From the NCBI GenBank assembly GCA_027450125.1, contig DAIDKG010000068.1, positions 1 to 7,168 on the forward strand: a stretch of 7,168 nucleotides of DNA. The letters run 5' to 3'. The number at the start of each line of letters is the position of its first letter. The stretch's first letter is position 1. This stretch comes from Bordetella sp. Lineage in GTDB: Bacteria > Pseudomonadota > Gammaproteobacteria > Burkholderiales > Burkholderiaceae_B. Shown here in pieces: positions 1-6,519 of the stretch. A model generated the notes under the pieces. The model had not been told where the DNA came from. It ran no database searches and worked only from the letters and a program-made list of their open reading frames with translations. The position numbers and the translations under genes are program-made.

Positions 1-1004
1 CTGGTATCGGCCGCGCGAAACGACATGGCATCGCGCAAAGCGTGAACTCGCTGTTCAAGTTCGTGGCCGGACGCGGCTCGGCGCACTGGCATTTCCTGGC
101 CGACCAGTTTCGCTCGAACCCTGCCATCGTCGACTACCTCAACGCCGAATTCTACGAAGGGCGCCTGGTGGCAGCTCAGGACGGCCGCAAGGCGCGATGG
201 CCCGACGGCTACAAGCCCGGCCTTGGCTGGCACGACGTGCAAGGCCGCCCGACTCGCGAGGACGGTGGCAATGTCAACCACGCCGAGGCGGACGAGGTCG
301 TCAGACTGCTGATCGGAATGATCCGGGAGCGGGGCTTCATCGGGAGCATTGGTGTGCTGTCACCGTTCAATGCCCAGGTGGCCCTGCTAATACGTCGGAT
401 TCATGCGGCACTCAGCGAGGCCGAGCGGCACGATATTCGCGTTGCAACCATCGACCGGTTTCAGGGCGGTGAAGCCGATGTGGTTCTATTTTCCATTGTC
501 GTCGGCCCCGGCGTCCATTCCAGTGCCTTGACCTTTTATGAGCGCGAGCGGCGCCGTCTGAACGTCGCCATCAGCCGTGCACGCGCCCTATGTCTTGTGG
601 TGGGCGATCGCGAGTTCGCGCGCAGGTGCCGCGTCCGCACGCTCGCCTATTTGGCCGACTCTGCTGGGCGAGCACCGCGCCCACGCGCGCCGTTCGACAG
701 CGAATGGGAGAGGCGCCTTGATGCGGCACTGCGCCGCCGCGGATTGAACCCGCTGCCGCAATACCCAGTCGGAAGCCGGTATCTGGACTTCGCGCTCGAT
801 CCAGAGGCGCGCAAGCTCGACGTCGAGGTCGATGGACGCACCTGGCACGCCGATCCGGACGGCAACCGCAAGCTGGCGGATCGGCTGCGTGACCGGGAAC
901 TGATCGGGCGCGGCTGGAAAGTCCGTCGGTTCTGGGTCCATGAACTCGCTGAAGATATGGAGAAATGCGTTGACCTCGTCGAACGAGACCTCGGACGTGC
1001 GTGA
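1..1004 (+). CDS. UPF1/DNA2-like SF1 helicase with C-terminal Vsr-like endonuclease domain (5' partial)
   Basis: The frame is open from the left edge (first full codon at base 3). The GTG at 42 lies inside the domain and is probably not a start, so the N-terminal half with Walker A and B is missing. The visible part is the second RecA-like domain of a superfamily 1 helicase. It has QFRSNPAIVDYLNAEFY (105-155, the usual YRS..I..F...FY element), IGVLSPFNAQ (348-377), motif V as ATIDRFQGGEADVV (about 444-485) and motif VI with its arginine finger as RRLNVAISRAR (552-584). A Vsr/MTES_1575-like nuclease fold follows at about 690-990: Glu in FDSEWE (702-704), Asp in YLDF (786-788), VEVDG..WH (822-848, Glu at 825-827) and D-R-E-L...GW.V.RFW near the end. 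These carboxylates are the expected metal ligands, so the nuclease looks intact. The protein should unwind and cut nucleic acid, RNA or DNA, in the cytoplasm. The stop overlaps or abuts the next gene, which points to co-transcription. The helicase-nuclease call is firm; the substrate is inferred. Confidence 0.88.
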   Translation, partial: GIGRAKRHGIAQSVNSLFKFVAGRGSAHWHFLADQFRSNPAIVDYLNAEFYEGRLVAAQDGRKARWPDGYKPGLGWHDVQGRPTREDGGNVNHAEADEVVRLLIGMIRERGFIGSIGVLSPFNAQVALLIRRIHAALSEAERHDIRVATIDRFQGGEADVVLFSIVVGPGVHSSALTFYERERRRLNVAISRARALCLVVGDREFARRCRVRTLAYLADSAGRAPRPRAPFDSEWERRLDAALRRRGLNPLPQYPVGSRYLDFALDPEARKLDVEVDGRTWHADPDGNRKLADRLRDRELIGRGWKVRRFWVHELAEDMEKCVDLVERDLGRA

Positions 1005-1006
1005 GG
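1003..1006 (+). promoter_or_regulatory. Possible ribosome binding site supporting ATG 1018
   Basis: GAGG overlaps the helicase stop codon and sits 11 bases before ATG 1018. It favours 1018 over ATG 940 as the start of the coiled-coil protein, though GTG 997 cannot be excluded. The motif is short and the support is weak. Confidence 0.35.
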
Positions 1007-1017
1007 CGACGGGGCCG

Positions 1018-2712
1018 ATGCGGAGATCCGCCGCGATGGTGGCCACCGTGCTCGCGTTGCTTTTGTTCGCGATGTACGCAGTCACCATCTTCCTGGTCTT
1101 GAACCAGCAACATTCGTTGGATGCCGCGCGCAGCGACATCGCCCGTGACAGAGCGGCAGTGGATGCGCAAATCGGGCAACTCGATGCAATGAAATCTCGT
1201 AATCTCGATCTCCGAGGTGAGGAACAGACCTTGATAGGGCGCATCGACGCGCTGAAGGCGCAGGTGCGCGATCTGGAACAGGTCAAGCAGCAGCGCGATC
1301 AGATTCTGGCCGATCGGGACCAGGCCAACGACGCCAGGAACAAGGCAGATGCGACTAGGGCGGAGGCCGAGGCGGCCGCAAAGCAAGCCGCTGTCGATCT
1401 CGAACGACTTCGTGCGAGCGGCCAGACGACACAGGGCGACATCGACAAGGCGACGCGGCAGCTTGCGGTCATTCAGGAGGAAAATCATCGCCTGCAGACG
1501 GATCGTACGGCCGCTGACGCGGCTGCGCGCGCGGCCGTATCGGCGCGCCAGGACGCAGAGGCGCAGGCAGGCACCGCGCGCCAGGCGCTCGACAAGACGC
1601 GCCAGGACGCGGAGGCCGCACAGCGTGATCTCGAAGCAGTTCGGGCAGCGCTGGCAACCGCCCGCGCGGATGACGCCACATCCGAAGCACGCAAGGCGGA
1701 AGCCGAAAAATCGGTCCAGGCGGCGCAGGATCGTGCGCGGCAGGCCCAGACAGCAGCCGACGACGCAGACGCGCGGCAGCGCAAGGCGTTGGACGACACC
1801 AAGCGGTGGCGAGACGAGTCAGCGACCCTCCAGGCAGCCATCGACGCGGGTTCGACCAAGGAGGCCGACCTGCGCAAGCGCATCGGCACACTACAGAGTT
1901 CGCTTGACGACCTGGAAAAGGCTAGGCTGGCCGCACAACAAAACCTTGCCTCGACGCTTGGCCAGTTGGATGCGGCGCGGGCCGAGCGAAGCAAGGTGCA
2001 AGATATATCCGCCGAGCGTCAGGCGGCGGCGAAGGCGTTGACCGACACCCAGGCGCAGTTGTCGCAAGCCAGGGCGGACCTCGCCGGGCAACAGCGGGTC
2101 TTGGCGGATGCCCAGGCAGCGTTGGTCCGGGTACAGCAGGCGGCCGAGGCGGCACGCGCCGGACGTTTGGAACAGGAACGACAACGCGAGGAGTTGGCCG
2201 ACCAAGTGACCCGCCTTCAAGCCCGGCGCGACGCCTTGACGGCCGGACTGTCGGACGACGAAGCAAAGACAGAGATGCGAACCAAGATGCACAGTATTTT
2301 GGCCGACCGTGACGCGGCGGCCAAGGCGTTGGCGGACACCCAGGTCCAACTGTCCCAAGCCAGGTCCGACCTTGCCGGCCAACAGAGGGCCGTGACTGAC
2401 GCGCAGACGGCATTGGCCCGCACGCAACAGGCGGCCGAGGCAGCACGGGCGGAGCGCACGGATCAGGAGCGTCAACGCGGGGAGCTTGCCGACCAAGTGG
2501 CCAGGCTTCAAGCCCAACGTGACGCCTTGGCAAAGGAGCACGCGGCCCTAGTGGCCGAACTGTCAGAGGACGAAGCCAAGCGAATGGAAACCAAGCGCAA
2601 GGCCGATCAGGGCAGCCCGGCACCTAGCCCGATTACAACATCGCCCATCACGCCGCCGGTCGATGCTGGGTCGGCCGCAACCACCACACCCGCCACGGTG
2701 CAACAACAATGA
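1018..2712 (+). CDS. Single-pass membrane protein with very long coiled coil
   Basis: I do not recognise a named family. From the ATG at 1018 the protein has 564 residues. A hydrophobic segment at 1036-1101 (VATVLALLLFAMYAVTIFLV) follows a short Arg-Arg N-terminus and should be an uncleaved signal anchor. Nearly everything from about 1110 to 2600 is Ala/Gln/Glu/Arg/Asp-rich heptad-type coiled coil with no Cys and almost no aromatic residues. The last 40 or so residues are Pro/Thr/Ser-rich and probably disordered. Two similar blocks occupy 2011-2268 and 2302-2580. The start is uncertain: ATG 940 would overlap the helicase gene by 65 bases, GTG 997 by 8, and ATG 1018 gives no overlap and has GAGG at 1003-1006. 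The stop overlaps the next ATG as ATGA. It may be a tether, ruler or sensor for the McrB-like protein encoded next. Homology to other coiled coils (SMC, TolA, myosin) in a search would be compositional and should not be used for naming. Confidence 0.82.
   Translation: MRRSAAMVATVLALLLFAMYAVTIFLVLNQQHSLDAARSDIARDRAAVDAQIGQLDAMKSRNLDLRGEEQTLIGRIDALKAQVRDLEQVKQQRDQILADRDQANDARNKADATRAEAEAAAKQAAVDLERLRASGQTTQGDIDKATRQLAVIQEENHRLQTDRTAADAAARAAVSARQDAEAQAGTARQALDKTRQDAEAAQRDLEAVRAALATARADDATSEARKAEAEKSVQAAQDRARQAQTAADDADARQRKALDDTKRWRDESATLQAAIDAGSTKEADLRKRIGTLQSSLDDLEKARLAAQQNLASTLGQLDAARAERSKVQDISAERQAAAKALTDTQAQLSQARADLAGQQRVLADAQAALVRVQQAAEAARAGRLEQERQREELADQVTRLQARRDALTAGLSDDEAKTEMRTKMHSILADRDAAAKALADTQVQLSQARSDLAGQQRAVTDAQTALARTQQAAEAARAERTDQERQRGELADQVARLQAQRDALAKEHAALVAELSEDEAKRMETKRKADQGSPAPSPITTSPITPPVDAGSAATTTPATVQQQ
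2011..2268 (+). repeat. Internal tandem duplication, copy 1 (coiled-coil protein gene)
   Basis: Encodes AERQAAAKALTDTQ through LSDDEAK. Over the 76 residues that align without gaps to copy 2 at 2302-2580, I count about 59 identities. The similarity also holds at base level, for example CAAGCCAGG and GCGGCCGAGGC in both. This points to a duplication of a coiled-coil block, not to convergent heptad composition. Confidence 0.85.
2302..2580 (+). repeat. Internal tandem duplication, copy 2 (coiled-coil protein gene)
   Basis: Encodes ADRDAAAKALADTQ through LSEDEAK, offset 291 bases (97 codons) from copy 1. It carries seven extra residues (one heptad, around KEHAALV) before the shared L-S-(D/E)-D-E-A-K end. 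A linker of 33 bases separates the copies, and the residues after each copy (TEMRTKM and RMETKRK) also resemble each other, so the true unit may be slightly longer. Confidence 0.85.
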
Positions 2713-4955
2713 GCGACATCACCGCGACCCTCGCCTCTCAGCCTTGGTGGATGGTGCTGATCATGGTCCTAATGTCCATGCTCGTGCTCGTCATGGGCGC
2801 CGTTACCTGGACCTACGACTTGCGCAGCGCCCGGCTGCCACAGGCAACTCGTTGGGACGACCTGAGCCACAAACTGGTATCGCTCGGCGGGCAGATTGCC
2901 GACAAACAGGTGGAGCTCCAGGAAATCCTTCGCCGCATTCAGGATCGCGACCGCATTGCCGCCGAGGTGGCCGCGCTGACGGAGAAGCTGGAAACACTGC
3001 GTCTGGAAATTTCCGCCCTTGGCGACGCGGAAATTCAGATCGAGGAGATGAAGAGAAAAGCCGCCGATGTCGCCGGAGACTATGCGTTGGCCGTTGGCAA
3101 CCTCGAACGGGCCCAAGCTGAACTCACGACGACTCAGCAGCAAAAAGCCAAGCTCGAACAGGAAATCGAGGCGTTGCGACACAAGCTGGACCTCATCCCC
3201 GAACTTCATCAAGAACTGGAACGGGAGATCGGCCGGCTAAAAATTGAGAAATCCACCTTGGCCGACGAGCTTGCCACCCTGCGCGGCGCGCGCGGCCAAT
3301 TGCTTGCCGCGCGCGAGGAGGTGGCGGCATTGGCAACGCGCAAAGGAGCGATCGAGCAAGAGATCGACGCGCTGCGCGCCAGGCTGGACGCGATGCCCGG
3401 CACCCACGATACGCTGCAAAAGGACATTGAAGCGCTCGGAACCGAGCTTGCCGCGCTTCGGAACGAGCGTAGCCGCCTGTTGGATGCCCGCGACGACGCG
3501 GCGGCGCTGTCGGCGCACAATGCCCGGCTGAAGCAAGAGTGCGATGCGCTGGAGGCACGCATCGCCGATATCCGCGGCAATGCTGCTTTCGCCGAATACG
3601 AGAGGAGGCGCGACGAAAACGAACAAGAGCTTGGCCGAATGCGGGCCGACCTCGCCCATGCCATGCAGCTGGTCTCCCAAGTCGGCGAACTGGCGGCACG
3701 CAAGGCGGCGCTGGAAGAAGACATCGGCAGAATACGGGGCGAGTTCGGCGGCGGCGTGTCCCCCGACGACGACCTGGACGACCTGCGCCAACATCCTCTC
3801 TGCCTGCCGAACGTGGCAAGCGTGTCTCGCCCGCCGCAGCAGGAACACGAAGCACTGTATGAGGTTGGGCAGTACCTGAAAGAGCTCGACCTGCAATACA
3901 GCCCTCGCGTGATTCGGGCTTTCCACACCGCGCTCAAAATCAACGAAACCTCGCAGATGACCGTACTCGCGGGCGTGTCGGGCACTGGCAAGAGTTTGCT
4001 GCCCCGGCGCTACGCCGAAGCAATGGGGCTGCATTTTCTCCAGATTGCCGTCGAGCCACGCTGGGACAGTCCGCAGGATCTGTTAGGGTTCTATAATTAT
4101 GTCGAAAAGCGCTATCGGGGCACCGAGTTAGCCCGCGCGCTCGTGCACATGGACCCGTACAACACCTCGGGTCTGGCCGCGGCGCCGCTCAAAGACCACA
4201 TGCTCCTGGTGTTGCTAGATGAAATGAACCTGGCGCGCGTCGAATACTACTTCTCGGAGTTCCTCAGCCGCCTGGAAGTGCGTCCGCGTGCATCGGATGT
4301 GGACGACGAACCCAAGCGTCGCGGTGCCAGCCTGCCAATCGACATTCGCGGTCGCAAACAAGGACCAGTGCAACTCTTTCCGTCCCACAACGTGCTGTTT
4401 GCCGGCACGATGAACGATGACGAGAGCACGCAGGCACTCTCCGACAAGGTGCTGGACCGTGGCAATGTCATGCAGTTTGCCGCGCCAGCGGATTTCGCCC
4501 GGCCCGCGGAGACGCAAACCCCGTCGCGCCACCCCGAGTACCGGAGCCACGCGCAATGGCGCATGTGGATCAAGCCCACGGATTCCTTGGTGGGCGGCGA
4601 ACGCAACAAAGCGGAACGCGGTATCAAGGCACTCGCCGAGATCATGGAGGCCTGCGGCCGCCCATTCGGCCACCGGCTGAACGAAGCGATCCTGGCATAT
4701 GTCGCGAACTACCCTCCCCAGGCGGGCAACTTGATCAACGACGCGCTGGCCGACCAAATCGAGTTCCGCATCCTACCAAAATTGCGCGGCCTGCCCATCG
4801 AGGGGCATGAGCGTGAGTTCGAGCGACTGGGCACCCTCATCCGCGATGAGCTGGACGACGCGGCCTTCGCCGACCGGCTTCGTGGTTTGACCGACCGCCA
4901 AGGCATTACCTCTGGTCAGTTCAACTGGCGCGGCCTCGACCGGGGGAAAGTGTGA
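2709..4955 (+). CDS. Membrane-anchored coiled-coil McrB-like AAA+ NTPase
   Basis: This 748-residue protein combines three parts. Residues about 14-34 form a transmembrane segment (WMVLIMVLMSMLVLVMGAVTW). Residues about 50-345 are coiled coil with three degenerate units of about 60 residues. Residues about 385-748 are an McrB-family AAA+ domain. The AAA+ motifs are Walker A GVSGTGKS (422-429), Walker B plus the McrB-type signature LLDEMNLARVEYYFSEFLSRLE (502-523, split here as LLDEMNLA and RVEYYFSEFL), sensor 1 GTMNDDES (566-573), DKVLDRGNV (579-587), a sensor 2-like GHRLNEAI (654-661) and FRILPKLRG (686-694). McrB proteins form hexamers that hydrolyse GTP and drive the McrC partner; the gene next door encodes such a partner. 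The family MNxxD signature reads MNDDE here. ATG 2709 overlaps the upstream stop (ATGA) without a clear Shine-Dalgarno, which suggests translational coupling. Arginines after the membrane segment put the coiled coil and AAA+ domain in the cytoplasm. Confidence 0.9.
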   Translation: MSDITATLASQPWWMVLIMVLMSMLVLVMGAVTWTYDLRSARLPQATRWDDLSHKLVSLGGQIADKQVELQEILRRIQDRDRIAAEVAALTEKLETLRLEISALGDAEIQIEEMKRKAADVAGDYALAVGNLERAQAELTTTQQQKAKLEQEIEALRHKLDLIPELHQELEREIGRLKIEKSTLADELATLRGARGQLLAAREEVAALATRKGAIEQEIDALRARLDAMPGTHDTLQKDIEALGTELAALRNERSRLLDARDDAAALSAHNARLKQECDALEARIADIRGNAAFAEYERRRDENEQELGRMRADLAHAMQLVSQVGELAARKAALEEDIGRIRGEFGGGVSPDDDLDDLRQHPLCLPNVASVSRPPQQEHEALYEVGQYLKELDLQYSPRVIRAFHTALKINETSQMTVLAGVSGTGKSLLPRRYAEAMGLHFLQIAVEPRWDSPQDLLGFYNYVEKRYRGTELARALVHMDPYNTSGLAAAPLKDHMLLVLLDEMNLARVEYYFSEFLSRLEVRPRASDVDDEPKRRGASLPIDIRGRKQGPVQLFPSHNVLFAGTMNDDESTQALSDKVLDRGNVMQFAAPADFARPAETQTPSRHPEYRSHAQWRMWIKPTDSLVGGERNKAERGIKALAEIMEACGRPFGHRLNEAILAYVANYPPQAGNLINDALADQIEFRILPKLRGLPIEGHEREFERLGTLIRDELDDAAFADRLRGLTDRQGITSGQFNWRGLDRGKV
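3156..3713 (+). repeat. Three degenerate ~60-residue units in the McrB-like protein's coiled coil
   Basis: Units start at residues 150, 216 and 275 (bases 3156, 3354 and 3531), and a fourth start-like sequence follows at residue 336. Units 1 and 2 share (E/D)QEI(E/D)ALR..LD..P..H..L...I..L, then ELA.LR..R..LLAAR or LLDAR and AAL. Unit 3 keeps KQECDALEARI but loses the Pro-x-x-His element. Spacings are 66, 59 and 61 residues. A proline at the same point in units 1 and 2 suggests regular breaks in the helix. The pattern is clear for units 1 and 2, weaker for 3. Confidence 0.6.
3287..3315. repeat. GC-only inverted repeat, 10-bp stem with 9-base loop
   Basis: CGCGCGCGGC (3287-3296) is the exact reverse complement of GCCGCGCGCG (3306-3315), separated by nine bases (CAATTGCTT). 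It lies within the McrB-like coding sequence, over residues encoding ARGQLLAARE. No T tract follows, so it is not a standard intrinsic terminator. It could be a chance product of alanine/arginine codons in GC-rich DNA, or a stable mRNA hairpin. Confidence 0.55.
4942..4947 (+). promoter_or_regulatory. Possible ribosome binding site for the McrC-like gene
   Basis: GGGGGA lies inside the end of the upstream coding sequence, 12 bases before GTG 4960. Spacing is somewhat long, so coupling to termination at 4953-4955 probably also helps initiation. Confidence 0.4.
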
Positions 4956-4959
4956 GCCG

Positions 4960-6519
4960 GTGAGTCTGGAAATCTGGCACCGTCCCTGGGCATCACTCGA
5001 CACGTCGAGTACCCGCTACATTGTCGCCGACGGCAAAATGGCCCAGTTGGTGAAGGTCGAGCCAGGCAGCGCCTGGCTTTACACCAACGCCGCAGGCGGC
5101 CCGATCATCGAAGGGCGCCTGGACGAAACGTGTCGCGAGTTCGATCTCCCAGGTTCCTATCACGTGTTCGCCCTACCGATCCCGCGCCGCCGGACTTCCG
5201 CGACTGCAGTGGCCGCCGGCGATCGACACGTACGACTTGATTTCACCGCGCTGCCCGAGTGCCCGCCCGAGGATCTGGAAGCGACGGACGGCGTGCAGGC
5301 CAACGCCAAGGCGCTGCTTGACCGGGTCAAGTCGGTCTGGGCGCGGCTGCGCGATGTCGAGGCCGCTCTGGCCATCCCGGGGGAGATCTGGCGGCGGCTG
5401 ACAGAACTTTGGCTGAGCGACGAAGCCAACAACAATCCTGAGATGGACATTATCGTTCAACACGCGCGGGATCTGATACCGACGCTCGACCTACTTGACC
5501 GCGCGCCACGCCGTATCTTGCGCCGCACGCTGCGAATGGTTCCGCTATCGCGGGTCCAGGAGATGGATCGCAAGGCGATGACATGGCTGATCCGGCAGCC
5601 GGGCGAGACGTTCGCCGAACGCGGCGGCGATCGGCAACGCATCCAGGCGGTGGCGCGCGAGGAGAACTTCAACACGCTCGAAAACCGCGTGCTGCTCAGC
5701 TACGCCCGCATCGCGCACCAGGTGGCGCGCGAATACCGTGACCGGCACAAGGGTGCCGCGGCGTCGGCCCGGCTGCGGCGTGTGCGCCGCTTCGGGCTGC
5801 GGTGCGGAACGCTCGATACCGACCTGCGTGCGCGTGGCGTGTCGCACGCGGGTGCCGATGTCACGCCCAACTTCGTCCTTCAGAACAATGCGAACTACCG
5901 CAAAGTCTGGCTCGCTTGGCACCAATTGCTGAATCGCCGGCGAGTCTTGGACGAGCTATGGAGGTGGCAAGCCCGGTCGTGGGAGGAGTTCTGCGCGCTT
6001 ACAGTCGTGGTGGCGCTGCAAGCACTACCGGATACGAGGTTGATCGCGGTCTCGCCAATTATTTACCGGGACGAGCAGCGACAAGGTTGTTGGATAGATC
6101 ACTGCAATCCGCTGGCGGTCTTCTTCATGCCGGACCTGAATGTGACGGTGGAGATCAGCTACCGGATGGGCACCGGCGACACGCTGGCGCGCTTTGGTGC
6201 CCCGATCTGGCTACGTGCGGGCCGGATCGATAGCACGGGATTCCTCTCGCGCTGGGCAATCTGGCCAATCTGGCACGCCGTCGGCGGACTGGAGCCAGGA
6301 GAGGCCGATGAATTGGCCGCGCTGGTGCCGCTCGGAAGAGGCCAGCCAGTGCGGGGCGCCATCAGCATCCGTCCGACGCCGGCCGGCGGCAATGCCATGC
6401 AGGACTGCCAGGACTGCGCAGCCTGTTTTACCATCGGCGCATCGGGCACGGCCCTGCGGGACGGCATTCTCCAGCTTGGGCGGTTTCTGCGGGAGCACAT
6501 ACTGATGGACGCGGGCTGA
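4960..6519 (+). CDS. DUF2357/McrC-like partner protein, nuclease site apparently degenerate
   Basis: The 519-residue product starts at GTG 4960, five bases after the upstream stop, with GGGGGA at 4942-4947 as a possible ribosome site. The N-terminal third (1-130) is probably a beta-rich adaptor domain. Residues about 165-260 carry the McrC/DUF2357 hallmark: an Arg-rich helix, then REENFNTLENRVL (233-245), matching the usual E..(F/Y).T.ENR. WEEFCALTVVVAL (341-353) corresponds to the helix that opens the PD-(D/E)XK fold of McrC. The expected D...(D/E)xK core is not convincing: the only candidate is FFMPDLNVTVEISYRM (388-403), which has PD and a Glu but no Lys where the DAKY motif should be. The C-terminal domain contains CxxCxxC (483-489) and a final helix. 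McrC proteins bind the McrB ring and normally supply the nuclease; here the role may be structural or stimulatory. Family assignment is by motif and by its place next to the McrB-like gene; loss of catalysis is inferred. Confidence 0.78.
   Translation: MSLEIWHRPWASLDTSSTRYIVADGKMAQLVKVEPGSAWLYTNAAGGPIIEGRLDETCREFDLPGSYHVFALPIPRRRTSATAVAAGDRHVRLDFTALPECPPEDLEATDGVQANAKALLDRVKSVWARLRDVEAALAIPGEIWRRLTELWLSDEANNNPEMDIIVQHARDLIPTLDLLDRAPRRILRRTLRMVPLSRVQEMDRKAMTWLIRQPGETFAERGGDRQRIQAVAREENFNTLENRVLLSYARIAHQVAREYRDRHKGAAASARLRRVRRFGLRCGTLDTDLRARGVSHAGADVTPNFVLQNNANYRKVWLAWHQLLNRRRVLDELWRWQARSWEEFCALTVVVALQALPDTRLIAVSPIIYRDEQRQGCWIDHCNPLAVFFMPDLNVTVEISYRMGTGDTLARFGAPIWLRAGRIDSTGFLSRWAIWPIWHAVGGLEPGEADELAALVPLGRGQPVRGAISIRPTPAGGNAMQDCQDCAACFTIGASGTALRDGILQLGRFLREHILMDAG
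6400..6417 (+). repeat. Perfect 9-bp tandem duplication creating part of a CxxCxxC motif
   Basis: CAGGACTGC occurs twice back to back, encoding Gln-Asp-Cys twice in frame at residues 481-486 of the McrC-like protein. With the next Cys at 489 it forms CxxCxxC. A recent 9-bp slippage duplication would explain two of the three cysteines. Confidence 0.8.

Noticed and set aside
42..44. GTG at 42 as the true start of the helicase gene
   Set aside because: The frame is open to the left edge, and the residues before it (IGRAKRHGIAQS) continue naturally. A protein starting there would lack Walker A and B, so this is more likely a gene cut by the window.
571..1488. Long minus-strand open frame of 305 codons
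   Set aside because: It lies opposite two well-supported + strand genes, its product is Arg/Pro/Cys-rich without domains, and such antisense frames are expected in GC-rich coding DNA.
1018..2600. SMC/TolA/myosin homology for the coiled-coil protein
   Set aside because: Resemblance is explained by Ala/Gln/Glu heptad composition; there are no ATPase head or TolA domain motifs.
1891..2623. Overlapping minus-strand frames opposite the coiled-coil repeats
   Set aside because: They show repeats only because they mirror the duplicated + strand block, and their translation looks like low-complexity Leu/Gly/Arg or Pro/Arg sequence.
3287..3315. Intrinsic terminator
   Set aside because: The stem is in the middle of a gene and is followed by AGGAGGTGG, not a T run.
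2709..4955. MoxR-type or dynein-like AAA+ instead of McrB
   Set aside because: The extended Walker B signature (LDEMNLARVEYYFSEFLS), the DKVLDR element and the adjacent McrC/DUF2357 gene all point to the McrB family.
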